Source: Hydractinia symbiolongicarpus (taxonomy: Eukaryota; Cnidaria; Hydrozoa; Anthoathecata; Hydractiniidae). From it: a stretch of 64,000 bases of DNA. Location of the stretch: positions 22,007,650-22,071,649 of the forward strand of contig NC_079887.1 in NCBI RefSeq assembly GCF_029227915.1, in the 5' to 3' direction. The translations under genes and the position numbers were made by a program. This document shows, in pieces, positions 12,401 to 24,400 of the stretch (within the stretch, counting starts at the first letter, position 1; each line of letters begins with the position of its first letter). The notes beneath the pieces are model-generated. The model was not told the DNA's origin and ran no database searches. It was given only the letters and a program-made list of their open reading frames with translations.

Positions 12401-15400
12401 ATTTGGAATAATAATAATGTACAAATTTTATATTAAAAGAATTTACTGTGGAAGGCAAGTTGTAAAATTTATTGATGGTACAAAATGCTGCACTGCGCTG
12501 CATATAACTTTTCAAATGAGTATAAAAGATCAAATCAACATGTTATCATAAACTTCCTAACACAACTCTTGTCTCATTTACACGGCTTACAAATCTGATA
12601 CAAACATTAGAACCGAGATTGCCCCAATAAATTACCATTTTGACATATTACAGTTAATAGCTAAAAAGTATTCAAGAAACAAGTTTTCTCGTGAATTTTT
12701 TGCAGGAAAAACTTCCGAGCAACTTAGGTATCAACCTCGATCCCAAGGCCTGTAGCAATTATTTATATAAGGATGAAACTCATATTCATTTAATCCCACA
12801 TAGGCGTTTTTTCCGCAAGAAACTTCCGTGAAAAGTAAGGTTAAATTACTTCTTTGATAAAGGTAAGACTGACTTGTCGATTAGTTCCAAATGGTCTTTC
12901 CTCTTTCTTTGAATATTGTGTATCCCAGCAGACTAACAAGAGTGGCAAAAGCACAGGTGGTTGACATTTAATTTTTCATGCATTCGTTTAAAAGTTTGTA
13001 ACATGGAAGTGCAGTGCGGTTAAGAAGCTACAGTCTGTGGACGTTGTTGGAATACTCTTAATTTGAAACCGGTTACCTCACCTTTTTGTCCCAAACCTTG
13101 ATACAAAGAAACACTTGGCATTGATGTTTGTGCTACACATGGGTGAACTTTAATAAGAAAAGAAGCTTTAATCAGGCAGTAATTTCTGTTTTTTTACATC
13201 ATCGTGGGATGCAATGAAGCAGTGTTCTTCAAAAAAACTTACTTCAGCAGTTCTGTTCTATTAATTTTTTTAATCTGTATATATGTCAGCTATGTTTGAT
13301 AAACACAAATAACTGGGTAGCTTAGGGGACCTTGTCTAAAGGTTATAGATCAGTAAATTTAACAACGTGTTTCTTTAAATAAATTTTTTCTCAATTTAAA
13401 ACAAAAAAATTATGTAACCATATGTTGCACAGGATCACATGTCATAAAAAACACTGCAACTAGTTCAAAAAAATTTTTTAATGAATAAGGTCAAGACAGC
13501 CAAAAAAAAACCATATTTGGAGTCCCATAAAATTTTAACAAAAAAGCAAATATGTCATGGTAAAAAAAACTCTGGTACTCATGCATTTTAAGTCTAAAAT
13601 TTTTGTGTTTAAACGCAACCCAGACGATTTTACGCAAATATTTTTATTTTTATTTTAGAGAAATATTAATAGAGGAAAGCAATGTACAAAGGGTGGATTC
13701 TCCAGTAACTGTAAGTTTTTACTCACATTCCAAGCTTTACTAATTGACGCGTGCATGCCGATGTGGTAAAGCATCAAATTATAAGTTCATAAAATTTCAT
13801 GTTAGCAATTAGTTGCTGACGCAGCAAAAATTGTATAGAACAGCTATATATTCCATATATGCACCATTGTTAAATTACATGTTTACATTATATTCTACTT
13901 TTGGGATAATTGTATGAAGTTACTTCGTTAGTTTAGTAAAAAACCCTTCTTAATGATTCCTATAGGTATGTGGTGATATCCATGGCCAGTTCTATGATTT
14001 AAAGGAATTGTTTAAAGTGAGTTTATAACATTTTTTTTTTGATATGTGTACACTGTAACAATACTGTTAATTTCCTGTCTAGTTCAATATTGGTCTGGTC
14101 TGTAAAGTTCATCTCTAGCATTAAATAAACATATAAATCTTTTCAAATGTATTCGTTTGATTGTCTTAAACGGCTCGTTTGCAAGGAATTGGTGAGAAAA
14201 ACTACTGCAGATGCTGTTGGTATTTTTTCTATGATAGTAAATCTTTTGTTATGATTGAATTCAATAGTCAAATAGTTTTGTAAAAAATGTAATAAAGCAT
14301 CTTTTTTCGGATCATAAACTTGTCTTGATTTTTCTTTGTTATATTTGATAGTTTTGTTGCTTTCTTTGGTCTTAGGTGTCCTGTTCTTTTTCATCAAAGA
14401 TATTTCTTTTTTCGTTTTTACAGGTTGGTGGAGATGTTCCAGATACAAACTATCTCTTTATGGGAGATTTTGTTGACAGGGGATTTTATAGTGTCGAAAC
14501 ATTTCTACTCTTATTGGCATTAAAGGTAAATAAAGGAGTAGATAAGAAACTATCAGTGTTTGTTATTTGTGTTTTTCACTGTTATTGCTGGGAATTTGTG
14601 GGAACTGATAATGTAAACATCAAATCGGTTACTCTTTCTTCAGAAAGATATGAAAGATTGGGGATTGGGTTGTGCTGCTCTCGGCTAAAATTAGTACATT
14701 TAGTCCGTTTTTAAAAAAAAAGGACAAGTAAACTTTGACAGTTTAGAGTATGTAAGACTGAAGAACCAGCAGTCCTGATTGCTTGAAATTATGCCCTTCA
14801 AGCTCGACCCTCCTTTCCACTATTATTCTGGTGTTGCGACCAGTTGTGTAAAATGAGTGTAATGTTCAAATGTTTCTCTTCGATTTCACAGGTAAGATAT
14901 CCAGACAGAATAACGTTAATCCGTGGTAACCATGAAAGTCGACAAATAACCCAGGTATAGCCGAATTAGTTGTTAGTACATTTGTTTCTCTAGGGAACAT
15001 ATAAGGATTATTTTTTTGTGTTGTATTTTAGGTTTATGGTTTTTATGATGAATGCGTGCGTAAATATGGTTCAGTTACAGTTTGGAGATACTGCACTGAA
15101 GTGTTTGATTATTTAAGTTTGTCCGCCATTATTGATGACAAAGTATGTTTTCATTCATCCTTGTCATTCAACATTTCATTTTCTCTTTTTATTTAATTTT
15201 CATTATTATTTTTTAGATATTCTGTGTCCATGGTGGTTTATCTCCATCGATAACAACATTAGATCAGGTTGGGTGAATATAAGTAATCTATTTATTGTAG
15301 GCACCGTTCGTGAAAATTATTTTATAGTTTATGCAATACAGTATATTAAGTTTACGTCTGCAATATTAAAAATGGAAGTTGAAATAGTTTGCTCAGGGTT

Positions 15401-18400
15401 ACAATTACAGCAGTTATTATTTTCTATAGAAAACAAGTGTAACAGTGTGGAAGTCTTTGCATTTTTTTGGTTGTATACCTAGGGGTTTTTGGTGTGCTTA
15501 CCTTGGTGACAACTCTAGAAGAACCACAAGTAAAGCTACCTGTTAATATTTAACACGTGGATGACTTTTTTTTGTTGTTTTAGATTCGAACTTTAGATCG
15601 AAAACAAGAAGTCCCCCACGATGGACCTATGTGTGACTTATTATGGTCTGATCCAGAAGGTAGAATTTATTTTCCACCACTTTTTTAGAAATAAATTTAT
15701 AAATGACCTTACGAGATATAAGTTTCGCATTTTTGCAAAAATTTTATGCTTTTCTCGAATTACCACTATCGCCATTCGCGAAAAAAATGTTCTTGCAAGT
15801 GTTTGTCAATTTTGTCATTCGCGAAATTAAATTGTTGCGTAATTTAATTTTTAGAGCTGCTTCTAATTTGGGAATAAGCAGTCATTGTGTTTTACCAGTC
15901 ATTTACCGATCTTTGACCCTGTCAGCACTTTGTTTATATATCTTAGTAACAGAAATAATATTTGCTTTTGCTGATATTCCGCCAGCTCTAATGTGAAGAG
16001 ACATATAAGTCAGTGACTACCTACCCGAAAATGATCAAGGATAAAGATGACGATTTCCCCGAGAAATCTTATTGGGACATAGAGTTTGATGTTAATGAAG
16101 GACGAAATGCCTTTAACTATTTTTTAACAGCCGGAAACTTGTGGATTTTTATATAACAATATGTTCTATGAGAGTATCAGACTGGACTGCCAGGTTGAAA
16201 AAAATAGGTCTATTGTTTAGAACAACAGAGAAATAAGAAAAATAACCAGCCTGGTTAGAAATTTGACAATCCTAAAGAAAAGTGTGTAGAATAAAAAACA
16301 TGCCCATATCCAAATTTTGTAGAACGTAAAACTTAATTATATGCATGTAATTAAATAAGTTTACGTTTATTTTTAGATACACAGGGTTGGGGTGTAAGTC
16401 CTCGTGGTGCTGGTTATTTATTTGGAAGTGACGTAGTTCAACAGGTTTGCATTTTCTTACATCTTTTTATTTATTTATCAAATCTATACGGCCTGTTATC
16501 TTGTGTATATAGTGCCAGCTGTAAAGAGCAAACACCATTTTGGTTTTCTTCTCGTGAAAATGACAGTTAATCCATTTATTTTTCTTAGAGCATAACATAA
16601 CCCATTAAAAGCTGAAAGTTTTAGATGCTTGTTTTCCACATCGTGTTTTTAACAATATTTTAAATACGAAATCTGATTTCATTTTAGTTTTATTAATATT
16701 TTTCTCGTTTTTGTAATATTGTTTTATTTTTTAGTTCAACGCTACGAACAACGTGGAATTGATATGTCGTGCACATCAACTTGTTATGGAAGGTTTCAAA
16801 TGGCATTTCAACGAGACAGTTCTCACTGTGTGGTCTGCTCCTAATTATTGTTACAGGTATACGTTGCTTGATGTAAATGTGGCGCAAACACTATGCACGA
16901 AGTGTCAGATATTGCAAAAAGCCTTCAATTATTCTGAATATATCATTAAACATTGCTTGTCCTTTGACATGTCCTAAATCACCTAAATACGCTTATAAGT
17001 ATCACATAACATAAATGATATGTCCTAACTCACCTAAATACGCTTATAAGTATCACATAACATAAATGATATGTCCTAACTCACCTAAATACTCTTTTAA
17101 GTATCACATAACATAAATGATATGTCCTAACTCACCTAAATACTCTTTTAAGTACCACATAACATAAATGATATGTCCTAACTCACCTAAATACGCTTAT
17201 AAGTATCACATAACATAAATGATATGTCCTAACTCACCTAAATACGCTTATAAGTATCACATAACATAAATGATATGTCCTAACTCACCTAAATACGCTT
17301 ATAAGTATCACATAACATAAATGATATGTCCTAACTCACCTAAATACGCTTTTAAGTATCACATAACATAAATGATATGTCCTAACTCGCCTAAATACTC
17401 TTTTAAGTATCACATAAAATAAATGATATGTCCTAACTCACCTAAATACGCTGATAAGTATCCCATAACATAAATGATATGTCCTAACTCACCTAAATAC
17501 GCTGATAAGTATCCCATAACATAAATGATATGTCCTAACTCACCTAAATACGCTGATAAGTATCACATAACATAAATGATATGTCCTAACTCACCTAAAT
17601 ACGCTTATAAGTATCACATAACATAAATGCTTCAACAATTGCCATTATACGTCCTTGTGAGTGTGATCTCAAACTTTGCTGCTCATTATTTCATCATTTC
17701 TAACTAAAATAGTTAGGACGAGGAACATTTAAGTCGTTAAAATTTGGGCCAATAGACCTTTCCCGGATTTCCTAATTATGCCAAACTCAATTGAAGAGGT
17801 TGATACTAAAAATGATTCTTATCCCTAAGTATCTTATTGAGAGGTTGAACAAATTACCTAATTTCGTAATTTTTTTGTTCGTTAAGTGCCTCAATCGTCA
17901 GCTGAAAGTTACGGTCAAACTCTTTATAGATGAACTTTCTAAGAATAGCCTCGTTTTCAAAATAATTATTTTGTTTAATAATAATTATTTCGTTTATTAT
18001 AAATAAAATTTAACCAAAATATTATATTGCTTTAAAAATCTAATTTTTGTCACGATAATTTATTATTCTATCTGAATATCCTAATTTGAAGAACGGAACC
18101 ATTATAAAATTTTGGATGACGTCATAATTATTATAATTTATGAAATTCTTATTAATAATTATTTCGTTTATTATAAATAAAATTCAACCAAAATATTATA
18201 TTGCTTTAAAAATCTGATTTTTGTCACGATAATTTATTATTCTATTTGAATATTCTTATTTCAACAGCATAGAACCATTATAAAATTTTGGATGACGTCA
18301 TAATTATTATAATTTATGAAATTCTTATTAATAATTATATCGTTTATTATAAATAAAATTCAACCAAAATATTATATTGCTTCAAAAATCTAATTTTTGT

Positions 18401-20001
18401 CACGATAATTTATTATTCTATTTGAATATCCTTATTTCAACAGCATAGAACCATTATGAAATTTTGGATGACGTCATAATTATTATAATTTATGAAATTC
18501 TTATTAATAATTATTTCGTTTATTATAAATAAAATTCAACCAAAATATTATATTGCTTTTAAAAATCTAATTTTTGTCACGATAATTTATTATTCTATTT
18601 GAATATGCTTATTTCAACAGCATAGAACCATTATAAAATTTTGGATGACGTCATAATTATTATAATTTATGAAATTCTTATTAATAATTATATCGTTTAT
18701 TATAAATAAAATTCAACCAGAATATTATATTGCTTTAAAAATCTAATTTTTGTCACGATAATTTATTATTCTATTTGAATATCCTTATTTCAACAGCATA
18801 GAACCATTATAAAATTTTGGATGACGTCATAATTTTTATAATATATGAAATTCGGGAAAGGTTATTAGGTATTGTTTACTGTTACTCTGCGAAGCATAAT
18901 AATTCAATATCGAAATAAGTATTTTATAGGCTTCAAAATACTGAGGATATAGGGTGATACAACGAAGCTGTTAAAATGCTTAGCAATAATACTGGTTTGG
19001 TTTAGATGCGGTAACGTAGCTGCGATACTTGAGTTAGACGAACATTTAAAGAAAGATTTCACCATATTTGAAGCTGCGCCACAGGTAGAGACATTTCTAA
19101 TCAAACCTGTACATAGCAGACATCACTATGCGCAACTTTAAAACTTGCATATGGTGTGAATAAATTTCGTGTATAGTCAGTTGAATATTTTGCTTGAGGT
19201 AATCTGTCCACAGATGCGCAATTTGTTTGAAATTTTTGATGACCCGAACGTCAGGAATATCAATAATTCTAAACTATCAGAACTTTTTAACTATTGGCTA
19301 GTGTTCTTAAAGAACATTTTTCTCTTCCGTCAATATGCTTGTATTAAAAACCTTTGTAACCAAACTACAAATAATCTCAGAAACGAAATAACATTACAAG
19401 TGGCGTACATTTCATGTTAATCCTCGCTTCATCCACCGCTGACACGCTGCCATTTGTTTTAATATTTGTGCCTTTATTCTTTTACCTTTTCGTGGTCACA
19501 TCCGCTTAATTTAAAAAGCTACCTTACATTTTATTTTCAATATCGTGCGTTCGGCTATGAAACTTTTTACGGAGTAAACGAACACTCGTACTTGCAGGCA
19601 AAGTCTGAAAAATACGGAGTTCAAAGATTGAGTGAAAATTTTTTGCTTTTAAAACATTTTTGTGCTTAAAAATTAGACGTGTCAAATTTTTTCTGCATTT
19701 TAACAAAACTGGTTGCTTTTGTGAATTTTTAGAAGGAACAAACCACGCACGTAGAGGAATATGTAAAAAATAAGTGGCAACATTCCCTCTGCTATGCTAA
19801 CATTTAAGCAAATATGATTTTTAAATCCTATTATTGGTCAAAAGTCGACACGAGGTTTTAACTTCTCATGCTTACGAAAAAAACATGTATTTATTATCAA
19901 GTTGTAACAAAAAAAAGCTGGTCGTGATGATATATTTTTTTTAATTGTAGGAATCCCGAGGTATGCCAGCAAAACGACCACAGATCGATTATTTCTTGTA
20001 A
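9458..20001 (+). CDS. PPP4C: Serine/threonine-protein phosphatase 4 catalytic subunit
   Basis: Complete 307-aa protein, the same length as human PPP4C, in 13 exons: 9458-9483, 10229-10300, 13659-13710, 13966-14016, 14424-14525, 14892-14954, 15032-15142, 15217-15267, 15584-15659, 16377-16444, 16735-16856, 19006-19084 and 19951-20001. All junctions are GT-AG and in phase. Metal-binding and catalytic motifs are intact: GDIHGQ (D54, H56), GDFVDRG (D82), RGNHES (N114), VHGG (H164) and ICRAHQ. The PP4-specific start [14 protein letters not shown] and the DYFL carboxyl-terminal methylation signal are present, which separates it from PP2A and PP6. In other animals the enzyme works in the nucleus and cytoplasm with PP4R2/R3 subunits in DNA repair, centrosome maturation and signalling. 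Nothing is missing or broken. Introns 1, 2 and 11 carry MITEs or satellites (9537-9889, 10693-11210, 16970-18850). Confidence 0.97.
9537..9889. mobile_element. TTAA-flanked MITE in PPP4C intron 1 (piggyBac-like)
   Basis: The left end reads TTAAAGGGGCTATGAAC; the right end, reverse complemented, reads TTAAAGGGGCTACGGAAC. The 353-bp element is bounded by TTAA on both sides, the target used by piggyBac-type transposases. It has no coding capacity. A related longer copy lies at 20781-21267 and shares the subterminal block GTTGGTTTTCGACTTTAG. Confidence 0.75.
10693..11210. mobile_element. Foldback element with ~130-bp inverted repeats in PPP4C intron 2
   Basis: The left arm from about 10693 (AATTAAAACACATATACATGG, then CTTTTAGTAATATTT, GACCTCCTTATTGGAGGTCT, CAGACTATA and TTACTAAAGGTTA) recurs as its reverse complement up to about 11210. 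The arms cover about 130 bp each and enclose about 250 bp. The internal open frame at 10719-11024 resembles no known protein and runs across the left arm, so I do not call it a gene. Confidence 0.75.
16970..17632 (+). repeat. 51-bp minisatellite, about 13 copies, in PPP4C intron 11
   Basis: The unit TGTCCTAACTCACCTAAATA, then CGCTTATAAGTATCACATAAC and ATAAATGATA, repeats every 51 bp (for example 17021 and 17072). Copies differ by a few substitutions (GCTTATAAG, CTCTTTTAAG, GCTGATAAG), and neighbouring copies share variants, which points to local duplication. It begins about 110 bp after exon 11. Confidence 0.9.
17955..18850 (+). repeat. 176-bp tandem repeat, five copies, each with a TGACGTCA box
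   Basis: The block GGATGACGTCATAATT recurs at about 18114, 18290, 18466, 18643 and 18819, a period of about 176 bp. Each unit also holds TAATAATTATTTCGTTTATT and TTTTTGTCACGATAATTTATT. Copies 2 to 5 are more alike than copy 1. Every unit carries one perfect TGACGTCA palindrome, the CRE/ATF consensus. It follows the 51-bp array in the same intron. Confidence 0.88.
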
Positions 20002-21453
20002 TTAACTACTTAACTTGGCTTGGATTGCCAACTTGGTTCAACGATGTTTTGTGAATTGTACTTTGTGAAAAGTGGACAGCTAGACGAATGTAGGTTAACA
20101 GAACACCGTGTTGGTTAATAACGCTAAAATAACACTTGTGCTATCAATTATAAAGGTGCGCTCATATTGGCAAGATTTTTAGAAGGATTTTAAAGTTGTT
20201 TATACATGCTGCTTGGGTCTAAATTCCGACACTGTTTTACGAAATGTGAGCAGAAAAAATTGACTTTGTTTTTTCGTAGTATTAGTTAACTTGGTTTCCT
20301 AAATTTTGTTCTTTTTTAAAGCATTTTTGCTATATTACAGAGAACCCCAATTTCTTGACCTGAACGTTTAAACTTACAGTATTTTTTATAACCATGCCTT
20401 GATGTCTTAACCGAGCCTCTCAATTTTTCATTCCTAATATTTTCCATTCGAAACAAACTCATCGGATCAACGAAGTATTATTATTTGACTCGATATCCCA
20501 AACCAGTATTTACGTTAGGTGCTTATAGATAATTTATTTATTGCTAGTAAATTTGTTTTTATCTCGATTAAACAAGTACAGATTTAATTTTTTATATTAA
20601 AAATTTTACTAGTAATGCTTCGCTGTTTTTGAATATTTTGCGGAACGTATGCTTTGATTTTGCGGAACACGTAGATTTTAATTGCTCTGAAGGTTCTGGA
20701 AATCGTAAAAAATCAACAATTCTGGGCACAAGCTAAACGCTTGGTTGTCTAACTCAAACACAACGAGGACACGATACGTTAAAAAGGCTATGAAACGTCT
20801 GTTGGTTTTCGACTTTAGTGACTTTGCACGATAATGAAGCTAATGGCGGTGAAAAAAGTTTATTATCACTGACAACAAAAACAAAAGTTTAATCATCTTA
20901 AATATAGTATTAGGTATTCAAATATAACTGAAAATGACAAAAAACGTTCCCTACATGTAATGGATATTCATACTTTATTCGATATAAATACTTCCCTTTT
21001 TTAACGCAAGTTTTCTAATAAAATATACTTCAAACTTTTTAAACTAGCTTGCTAGTTATATCCTTCGAAATTTTGCATAAAAAACATAATTTATTGTACA
21101 TAAGCCAGTCGAAGCAACAACAATAATTTTAACATCTTTTTAGATGTGTTAAATACCTTCTTAAAGCTAGCAGATAGCATTTTTTTAGCAAATACAATTC
21201 GTCACTTTCGATTGACTGATATTTTGCTTTGACATGAGCTTATTAAATCTCTTCGTAGTCCCTTTAAAGAAATTTATATCGTCTCTATCTTTTCGTCCAT
21301 TGTTCTTGTCTGTCTTTTTCTTTAGAATTTAAGAAAAAAAGTTGTCATTGTTAAGCATGAAGTTTTACCCCCTTTTTTTTCGTGGTTCACTCGCAGTTCA
21401 ATAGACAAGTTTTAATTTACGCTTTTTACCATCAACAGATGTTTTTTCGTTCG
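20002..21453. other. Intergenic region between PPP4C and the MATH-OAS gene
   Basis: The two genes converge here (plus and minus strands). I see no coding exon. It contains the second TTAA MITE (20781-21267) and otherwise unremarkable AT-rich sequence that probably includes both 3' untranslated regions. Confidence 0.6.
20781..21267. mobile_element. TTAA-flanked MITE, second copy
   Basis: The left end reads TTAAAAAGGCTATGAAACG and the right end is the inverted form CTTCGTAGTCCCTTTAA. The segment following the left end (GTTGGTTTTCGACTTTAGTG) matches the reverse complement of the right end of the 9537-9889 element. At 487 bp it is longer inside. There is no ORF of note. Confidence 0.65.
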
Positions 21454-24400
21454 TTAATAAACTAGCGAAACAATCCAATCTTCTGTTTCTTGTCGGAATT
21501 GTTTCCAGTTCCCGATTCCAGTGTCACAAACGTTATGATACGGTAAGGCGGGATCACGTATTACAGGATGTCGAAATGTTTCTTCTCTTTTAATAGGATA
21601 ATCGTCTGGATTGTAAAAGTGATTCCACTCAACGCTAAAAATAAAATGAATTCATTTCCCTGTATCAGTCTTAGACCTCATCTAAAATAGTAATTGCTTT
21701 CAAACGCAACTTACAGCTGAAGACCGTCGCCATTACCTGTGTATATTGCATGCCCCCGCCCCTTCCCTAATACTGCGTTTTGTTTATAAAAGACAGGAAT
21801 TCCACTGCTCTCTCTGCTATAAAAAATCTGCTCTGAAAAATTATACTTACTATAAATATTCATCTAACACGTTAATTCCAAACTCCGTGAGTACTTCTTT
21901 TTCGAAAGATGGTGTTTTAGCTATGCTGAGTCTACAAAAAATCAAATAAATTAATTGTCCCTTGATTATGTTACGTAAAACCAATGTTTTGTCACAAAAG
22001 AAGTTAATAAATGGCTTTCTATGCCAGTGTTCTACATTGCGTAATCTTCCATTCCTTTTATCTAATTTAAAAAACAACGCGTAAACTTAACCGAAGCGAT
22101 AGTTACTATTTTAAAAACTTTTACAAACTGATTTCGTGTAGTCATATATGGAGTCTCCACTTGACAAACAAGTTATAACATACTTACTTTTCCGTGCTCT
22201 CATATGCGTGAATTAAAAGCAGGGACAGTAGATAGGAACTTGGCCTGCTATCAGCATCTTTCCACTTTATTCGGTTTGACCACGCTTTGACTACACAAAT
22301 TAAATCTTTGCACTAGAAGAAAAAAAACATGTAAGATGGCGGTGGAAGAAGCGAAATTTTACATAGAAACTGTCGAAATTAAAGAAAGTAATGAGAAAGC
22401 CAGGGTAGCTAACATATACAAAACTTTCTCACTAAATCTGTTTGTCGATCAATGAACTCCGTTTGCCTTTCAGAGGATATGATAATAAACCTAAAAATAT
22501 TTTAATAATACTACATATTATATGTATCTATATTTTGTATAAAAAAACTGCACAGACCTAAACGTAAAGACAATAACTTTTTTGCTTATATTTGACTGCC
22601 CTGCGCGTCGTCGAATATCACAAGCTCGACTGAATAATTACGGATATTCGATTTTACCTTGCTGAATATCTGCTTAATGATACTCAAAGACACTTGTAAA
22701 AATATCATTTCCCAGGCTATTTCTTTCCTTCTTATTCAAACTAACAATGATTTTTCAGCCTAGAGCAACCCTCGTTTTAAGATTTGTTGCTTTTTTAATG
22801 TGAGCTCATACCAAAAAGGCGAAAATCCCTGGGAACAAAGGTGGCCTGAAGCTTATTTTGCTGAAGGACATTGTAGAATACTTCATATACTGCACGAAGT
22901 CTTATTGTGTAGCGCGAATATATCTACAATGGAGATCCATGATAGAGCAGAAAAGAGTAGAGAAAAAACGGATTCGGAAATTATTAATTCCTATCGAAAA
23001 CTGGCAATTAAGAAGAAAATATTGATATATTGGTATCAAATGGGAACGGTATTTACCTGTGCATGGTCAATTTTTTCGCTTTTGACGCTTTTTTGTAGAC
23101 ATCTTCATAGTTACCGTAATAATCTAACGCTCTTGACAACAAAATGGTAACATTCACTTCTCCCAATTTAAGAAGCAACGCATTTCCGGTTACATAAAAT
23201 CGATGGGCATATAGTAAAGGTGTGTTAGAATCACATCGTTTGATCGACATATCAGATGGATTTGTGGAGCAATGTTCTTTTATCCTCTCTTTGATGATGT
23301 TTAAAAGAAGAGGCATGCGGTTGCTTTGTTCCGTATAATCTAAACATATGAATAATATGTCTGAGAAGTCTCGTCATTGCGTTAAATATATACTATGTTC
23401 AGTTGAAACCAAGTTTTACGCTCTGACATACCAAAAACAATAAATTACATAAATCGCTGCACCGTTAATTTTGCACAACGTTGAAATAAGTGAATTACAT
23501 ATTTTTTAGAATATGAACCCGGATATAAACACGACTCTGACCTGCAAGTTGGACAATAAAGTCTAACTGATAAAAGTTAGCAACAATAGTTCCGTGGCCA
23601 AACGCACCAGCAGGTATAATATTTACGATCGATAGCGGTAAAGTCTAAAAAAAGAAAATTATGGAATTAAGAGACGAACGAACGAACGAGGAATTACTAA
23701 TTTCCTTACCTGGATGATCTTCTTTACATGTTTGGCCAGTATCACTAAGTGCTCACAGTCTGTTAAAGATGGCCGACTTTTTTCCTTTAGAATTGATGTG
23801 CTCGTCTCCTCATGAATCGCTTTTGCCTGGAACAGTATACAAAAAAATTGACGTAAACAAGGAAAAGACAACTACCGAAAATAACTACAATAGAATATAT
23901 ATTTTTTACTTGCAAAGGATTGTTCTCCAGATCCTTGATATATCGCTCATAAGAATCAATATGATCGAAAAGTGATTGTACAAGAACTTCATTTTCGTTT
24001 ACATTTACGTCAAACTTTTCCCTGAGAAATAAACACTTTAAACCATATATACAATGCTGCATCAAGTAAACAGGGTTGGCTAGATGTTCTTAAGTCGAAA
24101 TCTGACCATCGAAAAATAAAACTTGACCTTGGGCAAATCAAAGCTACTTTAATGTGAAGCTACAATAATGGAGGCACTTCTAGAAATAGTTAAACGAAAA
24201 CGATTCCTGCTGTGGAGAGAATCTAAGAGGACTTACCCTTGTTCTTCCTTGTTAACCTCTTCTCTTTGTTCTTTACATTTCTGACTTCGATAGTGCCAGA
24301 TGTCATTGTATAGCTTCGTGATCTCCTCCGGTGGGATCTGTTTGACATGGTTACAACACAACACCGATACTCGAACGCAAAGGTTCCCCAAATTATCAAC

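Noticed and set aside
14143-14448. 101-aa minus-strand frame overlapping PPP4C
   Set aside because: It is antisense to PPP4C intron 4 and the start of exon 5, is Lys-rich because the intron is T-rich, and has no splice or family support.
22800-23150. 116-aa plus-strand frame opposite the MATH-OAS gene
   Set aside because: It overlaps the antisense of OAS exon 23339-23057 and its downstream intron. No splice context or recognisable domain.
22188-23339. Direct splice of OAS exon 23339-23057 to 22312-22188
   Set aside because: It gives an immediate stop codon. The 58-nt exon at 22490-22433 fits both phases and the family alignment.
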